From Streptomyces aureoverticillatus (GTDB lineage Bacteria; Actinomycetota; Actinomycetes; Streptomycetales; Streptomycetaceae): a DNA stretch of 64,000 nucleotides. The stretch's first letter is position 1. Every line of letters begins with the position of its first letter. Under the pieces are notes generated by a model, which saw nothing but the letters and a program-made list of their open reading frames with translations, was not told the DNA's origin and searched no databases. Where the stretch lies: positions 248,001-312,000 of the forward strand of contig NZ_BMSY01000005.1 of assembly GCF_014649395.1 (NCBI RefSeq). Reading direction: 5' to 3'. This document shows positions 8,909 to 15,896 of the stretch, piece by piece. The position numbers and the translations under genes were made by a program.

Positions 8909-9166
8909 ATGCGCACAGGCAGTGAACCGGTGACCGCGCGGAGTCCCTTGCGCATGCGCTTCTGGTTCAGCGTGTGGGGGCTGATCTGGGCCGCCGCGGG
9001 CACGGTGGCCTTCGCGCTCGCCGGGCGCCCGCAGTGGGCGCTGGCGTGCGGGGTGCTGTGGCTGGTGATCACCGTCGACATGGCGCTGATCGTGCGCCAC
9101 ATCCGCCAGGGCCCGCACTTCCAGCCTGGCCGCGACGTACCGCCGTACGAACCCCCGAAGACCTGA
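8909..9166 (+). CDS. Small membrane protein, two predicted helices
   Basis: An 85-residue protein without a recognised family. Two hydrophobic segments (about 18-40 WFSVWGLIWAAAGTVAFALA and 44-66 QWALACGVLWLVITVDMALI) are joined by a short GRPQ turn, with a polar, Pro-rich tail. This suggests a hairpin in the cytoplasmic membrane with both ends inside. The ATG at 8909 follows a strong GGGAGGAG about 13 bases upstream; a GTG at 8932 is an alternative. It converges on the TPR gene. Function unknown. Confidence 0.7.
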   Translation: MRTGSEPVTARSPLRMRFWFSVWGLIWAAAGTVAFALAGRPQWALACGVLWLVITVDMALIVRHIRQGPHFQPGRDVPPYEPPKT

Positions 9167-9216
9167 CGGCGGCCTCCCCGCAGGACCGCCACCTCCTGGC
9201 GCCCTGTACGCGCGCC

Positions 9217-9627
9217 CTACACGTCACCCGCCCGCGGCTGCCCGCCTTCTCCTCCGTCGGCGCCGCCCTCCTCGAACCGCGCCGCCGCCAGATAGTCCGG
9301 CTGCGGGTCGAGCGCGGCGGCGAGCCGGAAGTGGCGGCGGGCCTGGTCGGGCCGGGCGGCGCGCTCGTAGGTGCGGGCGAGGGCGAAGTGCGCGAACGCG
9401 TTGTCCGGCTCGCGCTCCAGGACGATGCTGAACTCTAGCTCGGCGGCGCGCAGTTGGGCGGAGGCGAAGAAGGCGCGGGCCCGCAGCAGCCGGGCCGCGG
9501 TGTTCTCCGGGTGGGCCGCGATGACGGAGTCGAGGAGCTTCACGGCACCCCGTGGGTCCCGCGCGGCGAGCAGTTGCTCCGCCGCGCGGAAGTCGATGAC
9601 ATGGCTCTCCGGGCTGCTTTCGGGCAC
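9217..9627 (-). CDS. TPR-repeat protein
   Basis: A 136-residue helical protein built of about three tetratricopeptide repeats: AAEQLLAARDPRGAVKLLDS, NTAARLLRARAFFASAQLRA and NAFAHFALARTYERAARPDQ, each with the small-large-Ala pattern of TPRs. It is probably a cytosolic protein-protein adaptor. No enzymatic motif. The C-terminal tail is Gly/Glu-rich. The neighbouring DUF3592 gene lies downstream on the same strand behind a 146-bp gap containing short tandem repeats, so co-transcription is uncertain. Confidence 0.85.
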   Translation of the reverse strand: MPESSPESHVIDFRAAEQLLAARDPRGAVKLLDSVIAAHPENTAARLLRARAFFASAQLRAAELEFSIVLEREPDNAFAHFALARTYERAARPDQARRHFRLAAALDPQPDYLAAARFEEGGADGGEGGQPRAGDV

Positions 9628-9728
9628 GCCGAACTCCTTCCCTTACTGTTCATGGTCAACACACGTGCCGATCCGGCGTATTCCGGGGCCGGGAGGTCCT
9701 GTCCGGGGCCGGGACGCCCTGTCCGTGG

Positions 9729-9767
9729 CCGGGCAACGGGGCCGGGCAGTGGGGCCGGGCAGCGGCC
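9729..9767. repeat. Three tandem 13-bp units in the gap between TPR and DUF3592 genes
   Basis: CCGGGCAACGGGG, CCGGGCAGTGGGG and CCGGGCAGCGGCC follow one another directly. The surrounding gap has more GGGGCCGGG words. It looks like slippage-prone low-complexity DNA; no function can be assigned. Confidence 0.6.
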
Positions 9768-9773
9768 CCGGGC

Positions 9774-10163
9774 TCACCCCGTCATCGCCAACGCGAGCCC
9801 CACGACCACCAGACACGCGCCCGCCGCCACGAACGACCGGTCGAGGCCGCGCCGTTCCCCGCCGAGGAGCACGATCTCACGCGGGTCGTCGGAGTCGTAG
9901 GCGATGCGCACCCGCTCCCCCGCGGGCAGCGGCCGCCGCCGGGACCTCGGCACCGGCGAGACGACCTCCATGACCTGCCCGTCCGCCGTCTCGAACTGCA
10001 GCGTCGGCCGGTCGGCGCCCTGCCGCACCGCCTTGACCAGCGCATCCGCCACCTCGCCCGCTTCGGTGATGCGCCGGGTCTGCTGCAGGCCGTAGGCACC
10101 GGCGAGCAGCGCGACGAGTCCGCCCAGCGTGATGAACGCCGCGAGTACGGCCACGAGCCCCAC
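9774..10163 (-). CDS. DUF3592-like membrane protein
   Basis: A 129-residue protein with an N-terminal helix (about 3-25, VAVLAAFITLGGLVALLAGA), a soluble beta-rich middle (RITEAGEVADALVK ... VRIAYDSDDPREIVLL) and a C-terminal helix (about 110-127). This layout, with the YDSDDP motif between two membrane segments, matches DUF3592 proteins. The GTG start is at 10163. It is 21 bp downstream of coaE on the same strand and may share its transcript. Function unknown. Confidence 0.8.
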   Translation of the reverse strand: MGLVAVLAAFITLGGLVALLAGAYGLQQTRRITEAGEVADALVKAVRQGADRPTLQFETADGQVMEVVSPVPRSRRRPLPAGERVRIAYDSDDPREIVLLGGERRGLDRSFVAAGACLVVVGLALAMTG

Positions 10164-10184
10164 CCTTCTCCCGCGTCGCCGGGG

Positions 10185-10796
10185 CTATGCGGCCCGGGCG
10201 CGCCGTCGCAGCTCCCGCCACACCTCGTCCACGCGGGGCGCGAGTCGTTCCAGGGCGCCGTCGTTGTCGATGACGATGTCGGCGATCTCCAGGCGCTTCT
10301 CGCGGGTGGCCTGCGCGGCCATGCGTGCGCGGGCGTCGTCCTCGGTCATGCCGCGCAGCCGTACGAGCCGGTCGAGTTGGGTCTCGGGGGTGGCGTCGAC
10401 GACGACCACGACGTCGTACAGCGGCGCGAGGCCGTTCTCCGCGAGCAGCGGCACGTCGTGTACGACCACCGTGTCCTCGGCGGCTTCGGCGGCGGCCCGT
10501 TCCAGCTCCGCGGAGCGCGCGCCCACCAGGGGGTGCACGATCGCGTTGAGGGCGGCCAGCTTTGCCGGGTCGGCGAAGACGATCGCGCCGAGCTTCGGCC
10601 GGTCCAGGGAGCCGTCGGCCGCGAGGACTTCCTCCCCGAACGCCTCCACGACGGCGGCCAGGCCCTGGGTGCCGGGCGCCACCACCTCGCGCGCGATCCG
10701 GTCGGCGTCGACAAGCACGGCTCCGCGCTCCACGAGCAGCCGTGACACTTCACTCTTGCCGGCACCGATCCCGCCGGTCAGCCCCACTTTCAGCAT
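10185..10796 (-). CDS. coaE: Dephospho-CoA kinase
   Basis: A 203-residue P-loop kinase that phosphorylates the 3'-hydroxyl of dephospho-CoA, the last step of coenzyme A synthesis. Seen: MLKVGLTGGIGAGKSEVSRL (1-20) with Walker A GGIGAGKS, DADRIAREVV (conserved Asp of the substrate site), HPLVGA and a lid region rich in Arg. The length matches bacterial CoaE, without the extra C-terminal UPF0157 domain found in some actinobacteria such as mycobacteria. It lies just downstream of the PAC2 gene on the same strand. Confidence 0.97.
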   Translation of the reverse strand: MLKVGLTGGIGAGKSEVSRLLVERGAVLVDADRIAREVVAPGTQGLAAVVEAFGEEVLAADGSLDRPKLGAIVFADPAKLAALNAIVHPLVGARSAELERAAAEAAEDTVVVHDVPLLAENGLAPLYDVVVVVDATPETQLDRLVRLRGMTEDDARARMAAQATREKRLEIADIVIDNDGALERLAPRVDEVWRELRRRARAA

Positions 10797-10823
10797 GACC
10801 GGCAGCTTACGGCGCCCGGCCCG

Positions 10824-11762
10824 CTAACCGTCACCCTCACGCTCGGCGAGGAACCGCTCGAACTCGCGGCCGATCTCGTCGGCCGACGGGATGTCCACGG
10901 GCTCGGCGAGCATGTTGCCGCGCGCCTCGGCGCCCGCCGCCGCGTCGTACTGGTGCTCAAGACCCTGGACCAGCGCGACCAGTTCCTCGTCGCCCTCCTG
11001 GACCTGCCGGTCGATCTCGGTCTGGGTGCGGTGCGCCTCGGTGCGCAGGGCGTGCGCGACGCCCGGCAGGACCAGGCCGGTGGCGGCGGTGATCGCCTCC
11101 AGGACGGTCAGGGCGGCGTCCGGGTAGGCGGAGCGCGCGATGTAGTGCGGCACGTGGGCGGCGACGCCGAGCACGTCGTGGCCGGCCTCCGCCAGGCGGT
11201 ACTCGACCAGCGCCTCCGCGCTGCCCGGCACCTGCGCCTCGTCGAAGGGGCTGGCGTGGCCCGGCACCAGGTCCGTGCGGTTGCCGTGCGGGGTGAGGCC
11301 CACGGGACGCGTGTGCGGTACGCCCATGGGGATGCCGTGGAAGTTCACGGAGAGCCGCACGCCGAGGCGTTCGACGATCTCCCTGACGGCCGCCGCGAAG
11401 CGCTCCCACTCGATGTCCGGCTCGGGGCCGGAGAGCAGCAGGAAGGGCGCGCCGGTGGCGTCCTGGAGGAGCCGCACGTCCAGCGTCGGCACCTCGTAGT
11501 CGCTCCAGCGGTCGCGCCGGAAGGTCAGCAGCGGGCGCCGGGCACGGTAGTCCACGAGCCTGTCGTGGTCGAAGCGGGCCACGACCTGCCCGGGAAGACT
11601 GTCCGTGAGCCGCTCGACGACCTGGTCGCCGGTCTCGCCCGCGTCGATGTATCCGTCGAAGTGGTAGAGCATGACCAGGCCGGCCGACTCCTGGGCGAGC
11701 GCCATGTCGACAACAGCGAGGCCCTTCGGCTCCCATGCGTACAAACCCTGCGGATCAAGCAC
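10824..11762 (-). CDS. PAC2 family protein (proteasome assembly chaperone-like)
   Basis: A 312-residue protein of the PAC2 family, which groups archaeal and eukaryotic proteasome-assembly chaperones with actinobacterial proteins of unknown role. Seen: LVMLYHFDGYIDAGETGDQV (N-terminal strand-helix unit), FLLLSGPEPDIEWERF, GVPHTRPVGLTPHGNR, and a helical acidic C-terminus (EFERFLAEREGDG). No catalytic residues are evident. It sits next to coaE, and the same neighbourhood is typical of Streptomyces. Cytosolic. Confidence 0.9.
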   Translation of the reverse strand: MLDPQGLYAWEPKGLAVVDMALAQESAGLVMLYHFDGYIDAGETGDQVVERLTDSLPGQVVARFDHDRLVDYRARRPLLTFRRDRWSDYEVPTLDVRLLQDATGAPFLLLSGPEPDIEWERFAAAVREIVERLGVRLSVNFHGIPMGVPHTRPVGLTPHGNRTDLVPGHASPFDEAQVPGSAEALVEYRLAEAGHDVLGVAAHVPHYIARSAYPDAALTVLEAITAATGLVLPGVAHALRTEAHRTQTEIDRQVQEGDEELVALVQGLEHQYDAAAGAEARGNMLAEPVDIPSADEIGREFERFLAEREGDG

Positions 11763-11968
11763 TGTGACCGCTCCTCCTCGTGTTCATTGAGCAGAACGCG
11801 CCGTGGGACACGGGCATTCCCTCCCGCTCCGCTTTCACAGCCACCGCTGAAGCAGCGCTTAGGTCTGGACCTTGACGAGGGCACACCTCACCCCTACGTT
11901 CATATGGGCACCCACTGTTCACGTACGAGAACTTATCTCCGCGAACCGACGGGAAGGTCACCCCCCAC

Positions 11969-12949
11969 ATGCGCACCCGAACCCTGCTCACGCCCCTGCT
12001 CTCCGCCACGGCCGCCGCTGGACTACTGGCCACGGCGGCTGCCGCGAGCCCCGCCGCCGACCGCCCCGGCGGCCGCGCGGACACCATCGAGGTGTCGACG
12101 GCCGCCGAGCTCAAGGCGGCGCTCGGCGAGGCCGGTCCCGGCGACACGATCCACCTCGCCGACGGCTCGTACTCCGGGAACTTCAAGACCACCGTGGCCG
12201 CGAACCCCGGCTCCCGCATCACACTGACCGGCTCCGCCAGGGCGGTGCTCAAGGCGGGCGGCGGCTACGGCCTGCACCTCAACGGAGCCTCGTACTGGAC
12301 CGTCAAGGGCATCACCGTCACCGGCGGCCAGAAAGGCATCATGATCGACTCCGCGAAGGGGGTCGTGGTGGACGGCGTGACGGTCCACGGCCTCGACATG
12401 GAGGGCGTCCACTTCCGCAGGTCGAGCCCCGACGGCGTGATCAAGAACTCGAGGATCTACGACACGGGCAACGACAACCGGGGCATGGGCGAGGGCGTGT
12501 ACGTCGGCAGCGCCAACACGCTCTCCGACAAGAGCGACAACGTACAGATCCTCGACAACGTCATCGGCCCGGACGTCGGCGGTGAGGCGATCGACCTCAA
12601 GGAGGGCACGAAGGGCGGCCGGGTCTCGGGCAACACCTTCGACGGCAAGGGCCTGACCGGCAACAACTACGACGACTCGTGGATCGACGTGAAGGGCAAC
12701 AACTACGTCGTCGAGGGCAACACCGGCAAGAACACCACGAACAACGGCTTCGAGACCCACACCCAGCAGTCCGGCTGGGGCTGCGGCACCGTCTTCCGCG
12801 CCAACAAGTCCGACCTGACGGGCGCGACCGGCTCCACCCAGCTGGCGATCAACGTGACGAACAACAGCCCCACCTGCAAGACAACGGTCTACGCAAGCAA
12901 CACGGTCAAGGCAGGCAAGGGCCTGACAAATGTCCCGGTAACCCCGTAG
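11969..12949 (+). CDS. Secreted right-handed parallel beta-helix protein
   Basis: A 326-residue exported protein: Arg-rich start, then LLSATAAAGLLATAAAAS and an Ala-rich cleavage region near residue 30. The mature part opens STAAELKAALGEAGPGDTIH and continues as short beta-helix coils (for example YWTVKGITVTGGQKGIMIDS, GVVVDGVTVHGLDMEGVHF, NVQILDNVIGPDVGGEAIDL). These are typical of pectate-lyase-like or alginate-lyase-like folds. Polysaccharide binding or cleavage outside the cell is likely, but no defined lyase active site could be assigned. A stem terminator lies 85 bp downstream. Right-handed beta-helix repeat protein is the safe name. Confidence 0.88.
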   Translation: MRTRTLLTPLLSATAAAGLLATAAAASPAADRPGGRADTIEVSTAAELKAALGEAGPGDTIHLADGSYSGNFKTTVAANPGSRITLTGSARAVLKAGGGYGLHLNGASYWTVKGITVTGGQKGIMIDSAKGVVVDGVTVHGLDMEGVHFRRSSPDGVIKNSRIYDTGNDNRGMGEGVYVGSANTLSDKSDNVQILDNVIGPDVGGEAIDLKEGTKGGRVSGNTFDGKGLTGNNYDDSWIDVKGNNYVVEGNTGKNTTNNGFETHTQQSGWGCGTVFRANKSDLTGATGSTQLAINVTNNSPTCKTTVYASNTVKAGKGLTNVPVTP

Positions 12950-12951
12950 CG

Positions 12952-13002
12952 GTTAAGGGGCGCGGGGAACTGCGCGTCCAGCCCCCACTGAGCCGCAGGG
13001 AA
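12952..13002. repeat. Intergenic repeat family I, copy A
   Basis: AAGGGGCGCGGGGAACTGCG followed by CCAGCCCCCACTGAGCCGCA, starting two bases after the stop of the beta-helix gene. It is the same element as at 22244, 28107, 34612, 49575, 53446, 61894 and 61947 (some inverted). Confidence 0.85.
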
Positions 13003-13033
13003 CAGAGAACCGCCGGCGCGAAGCGCCAAAAGA

Positions 13034-13075
13034 AACACTGTGGGCCCGCACCAACAGGTGCGGGCCCACAGTGTT
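13034..13075. terminator. Bidirectional terminator between beta-helix gene and rpsA
   Basis: A perfect 19-bp stem (AACACTGTGGGCCCGCACC and its complement) around a 4-nt loop (AACA at 13053-13056). It lies between two converging genes, so it can end transcripts from both sides. Confidence 0.9.
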
Positions 13076-13104
13076 CAGCTACCGCCTAAGAGCGCGGCGC
13101 ACGG

Positions 13105-14616
13105 TCAGGACTGACCGCCGGCCAGCTTCTCCCGCAGCGCGGCAAGCGCCTCGTCCGAGGCAAGCGCGCCGGAGTTGTCCGGGCCCTCGGAGGAGTAGGA
13201 GCCGCCGCCGCTGCCACCCGAGGCGGCCGGAGCCGCACCGGCCGGAGCCTCGGCACCCTCGGCCGCCGCCTGGGCGTCGGCCTCGCGGGACTTGATGACC
13301 TGGGCCTGGTGCTGCTCGAAGCGCTGCTGCGCCTCGGCGTACTGGGTCTCCCAGGCCTCGCGCTGGGTCTCGTAGCCCTCGAGCCAGTCGTTGGTCTCGG
13401 GGTCGAAGCCCTCGGGGTAGATGTAGTTGCCCTGGTCGTCGTACGACGCGGCCATGCCGTACAGCGTCGGGTCGAACTCGACGGCCGACGGGTCGGCACC
13501 GAAGGACTCGTTGGCCTGCTTGAGGCTCAGCGAGATCCGGCGACGCTCGAGGTCGATGTCGATGACCTTGACGAAGATCTCGTCGTTGACCTGGACGACC
13601 TGCTCCGGGATCTCCACGTGGCGCTCGGCCAGCTCGGAGATGTGGACCAGGCCCTCGATGCCCTCGTCGACGCGCACGAACGCACCGAACGGAACGAGCT
13701 TGGTGACCTTACCGGGAACGACCTGCCCGATCTGGTGCGTGCGGGCGAACTGCTGCCACGGGTCTTCCTGGGTCGCCTTGAGCGACAGGGAGACGCGCTC
13801 GCGGTCCATGTCGACGTCGAGGACCTCGACGGTGACTTCCTGGCCGACCTCGACAACCTCGGACGGGTGGTCGATGTGCTTCCAGGAGAGCTCGGAGACG
13901 TGGACGAGGCCGTCGACGCCACCCAGGTCCACGAAGGCACCGAAGTTGACGATCGAGGAGACGACGCCGGAGCGGACCTGACCCTTCTGCAGGGTCGTGA
14001 GGAACGTCTGGCGGACCTCGGACTGGGTCTGCTCCAGCCAGGCACGGCGGGACAGGACCACGTTGTTGCGGTTCTTGTCCAGCTCGATGATCTTGGCCTC
14101 GAGCTCCTTGCCCACGTAGGGCTGAAGGTCGCGGACGCGGCGCATCTCGACCAGGGAGGCCGGGAGGAAGCCACGGAGGCCGATGTCGAGGATGAGACCA
14201 CCCTTGACGACCTCGATGACGGTACCGGTGACGATCCCGTCTTCTTCCTTGATCTTCTCGATGGTGCCCCAGGCACGCTCGTACTGGGCGCGCTTCTTCG
14301 AGAGGATCAGGCGGCCTTCCTTGTCCTCCTTCTGGAGAACCAGGGCCTCGATCTCGTCACCGACGGCGACGACCTCGTTCGGGTCGACGTCGTGCTTGAT
14401 GGAGAGCTCTCGGCTCGGGATGACGCCTTCGGTCTTGTAACCGATGTCGAGCAGGACCTCGTCCCGGTCGACCTTCACGATGACGCCGTCGACGATGTCG
14501 CCGTCGTTGAAGTACTTGATCGTCTCGTCGATCGCGGCGAGGAAGGCTTCCTCGTTACCGATGTCGTTGACCGCTACCTGCGGAGTGGTGGCGGTGGTCT
14601 CGGTGCTGCTCGTCAT
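13105..14616 (-). CDS. rpsA: 30S ribosomal protein S1
   Basis: A 503-residue ribosomal protein S1, which binds mRNA and helps load it on the 30S subunit. Four S1 (OB-fold) repeats are visible: GDIVDGVIVKVDRDEVLLDI (about 38-105), GIVTGTVIEVVKGGLILDIG (about 125-190), GQVRSGVVSSIVNFGAFVDL (about 210-280) and GQVVPGKVTKLVPFGAFVRV (about 296-365). An acidic, Ala/Gly/Ser-rich tail follows. Four repeats is normal for actinobacteria (six in E. coli). A well-formed promoter and a hairpin that covers the ribosome-binding site lie upstream, which may allow autogenous control as known for E. coli S1. Confidence 0.98.
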   Translation of the reverse strand: MTSSTETTATTPQVAVNDIGNEEAFLAAIDETIKYFNDGDIVDGVIVKVDRDEVLLDIGYKTEGVIPSRELSIKHDVDPNEVVAVGDEIEALVLQKEDKEGRLILSKKRAQYERAWGTIEKIKEEDGIVTGTVIEVVKGGLILDIGLRGFLPASLVEMRRVRDLQPYVGKELEAKIIELDKNRNNVVLSRRAWLEQTQSEVRQTFLTTLQKGQVRSGVVSSIVNFGAFVDLGGVDGLVHVSELSWKHIDHPSEVVEVGQEVTVEVLDVDMDRERVSLSLKATQEDPWQQFARTHQIGQVVPGKVTKLVPFGAFVRVDEGIEGLVHISELAERHVEIPEQVVQVNDEIFVKVIDIDLERRRISLSLKQANESFGADPSAVEFDPTLYGMAASYDDQGNYIYPEGFDPETNDWLEGYETQREAWETQYAEAQQRFEQHQAQVIKSREADAQAAAEGAEAPAGAAPAASGGSGGGSYSSEGPDNSGALASDEALAALREKLAGGQS

Positions 14617-14624
14617 GTGGGAAA

Positions 14625-14674
14625 GGGCTCCGGTACGGACATTGAAGTCGTAGGTACTGCTTACGCCGGAGCCC
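14625..14674 (-). promoter_or_regulatory. rpsA leader hairpin covering the Shine-Dalgarno
   Basis: On the minus strand GGGCTCCGG (14674-14666) is the exact complement of CCGGAGCCC (14633-14625), with a 32-nt loop. The 3' arm contains GGAG, the only good Shine-Dalgarno before the ATG at 14616. The fold would therefore hide the ribosome-binding site. Regulation of S1 synthesis by this structure is inferred. Confidence 0.6.
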
Positions 14675-14825
14675 GTTTCGCTCTGCAGAAGCCGGACAGC
14701 CTAGGAGACGCCGATCCAAGGTTCCCGAAGGAAACGGAAAGCCGCCTCGACAACCGAGGGGACATACAACAGACGCGAGCGCAACCTGCTATGTCTGAGG
14801 AACGCAGGCCCGCAGCGCAACTTGT

Positions 14826-14854
14826 AGCATACGGGGGCCGCCGTACAGGGTCAA
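14826..14854 (-). promoter_or_regulatory. rpsA promoter (vegetative sigma type)
   Basis: On the minus strand TTGACC (14854-14849) and TATGCT (14831-14826) are separated by 17 bp, close to the HrdB consensus. Transcription from about 14820 would give a leader of roughly 200 nt. The whole 14617-14994 gap between rpsA and the divergent methyltransferase holds this promoter and leader and no further gene. Confidence 0.8.
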
Positions 14855-14994
14855 TGCGCGAAGGCGCACACCCGGGGCGGATCGCCGCATACCCGGCACA
14901 AAACCTGTTGCATGAGGCCACACGGGCCGCATCGCGCTCTGCCGCGCCGCGCCCGGACGGCCGTCAGACGGCCGCCAGACGGCACAGTACGACG

Positions 14995-15828
14995 ATGGAG
15001 CGGATCATCCAAGAGCCCGACGCACCCGAGCCCGAGGCCACCCGGCGTGACGCCGACGTCACCGAGAGCAGCCGCGCCAATCGTGGCTGGTGGGACCGGA
15101 ACGCCGACGAGTACCAGATCGAGCACGGCACGTTCCTCGGGGACGACCGTTTCGTGTGGGGTCCCGAGGGGCTCGACGAGGTCGAGGCGGAGCTGCTCGG
15201 CCCGCCGGAGGAGCTGAAGGGCAAGGACGTCCTGGAGATCGGCGCCGGCGCGGCCCAGTGCTCGCGCTGGCTGGCCGCGCAGGGCGCCCGCCCGGTGGCC
15301 CTCGACCTCTCCCACCGCCAGCTCCAGCACGCGCTGCGCATCCAGGAAGGCATCGGGGGCCGGATGCCGCTGGTGGAGGCCGACGCGGGCGCGCTGCCGT
15401 TCGCGGACGGCTCCTTCGACCTCGCCTGCTCGGCGTACGGGGCGCTGCCGTTCGTCGCCGACCCGGTGCGGGTGCTGCGGGACGTGCACCGGGTGCTGCG
15501 CCCCGGCGGCCGCTTCGTCTTCTCCGTCACGCACCCCATCCGCTGGGCGTTCCCGGACGAGCCGGGGCCCGAGGGCCTGTCCGTGTCGGCCTCCTACTTC
15601 GACCGCACTCCGTACGTGGAGCAGGACGAGGAGGGCCGCGCGGTGTACGTGGAGCACCACCGCACGATCGGGGACCGGGTGCGGGACGTGGTCGCGGGCG
15701 GGTTCCGCCTGGTGGACCTGGTGGAGCCGGAGTGGCCGGCGTGGAACACGCAGGAGTGGGGCGGATGGTCGCCGCTGCGCGGGAACCTGATTCCGGGGAC
15801 GGCGATCTTCGTGTGTGTACGGGACTGA
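14995..15828 (+). CDS. Class I SAM-dependent methyltransferase
   Basis: A 277-residue Rossmann-fold methyltransferase of the Methyltransf_11 type. Seen: RGWWDRNADEYQIEHG (about 29-44), SAM motif I VLEIGAGAAQCSRWLA (about 78-93), motif II acidic residue in PVALDLS, motif post I DLACSAYGALPF, and RVLRPGGRFVFSVTHPIRW. There is no signal peptide. The ATG at 14995 is the first that does not run back into the rpsA promoter region. It is divergent from rpsA. The substrate is unknown; small-molecule methylation is as likely as any other. Confidence 0.88.
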   Translation: MERIIQEPDAPEPEATRRDADVTESSRANRGWWDRNADEYQIEHGTFLGDDRFVWGPEGLDEVEAELLGPPEELKGKDVLEIGAGAAQCSRWLAAQGARPVALDLSHRQLQHALRIQEGIGGRMPLVEADAGALPFADGSFDLACSAYGALPFVADPVRVLRDVHRVLRPGGRFVFSVTHPIRWAFPDEPGPEGLSVSASYFDRTPYVEQDEEGRAVYVEHHRTIGDRVRDVVAGGFRLVDLVEPEWPAWNTQEWGGWSPLRGNLIPGTAIFVCVRD

Positions 15829-15896
15829 CGTGCACGTGACGCCCTCGGCCTGAGGTCTGTTTCGGGCCGGGGGCGGCAGCGTACGAGACTGAGGGC

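Noticed and set aside
13309..14994. Open frame running through rpsA antisense into the methyltransferase
   Set aside because: Only the part from 14995 has methyltransferase features; the rest is opposite rpsA.
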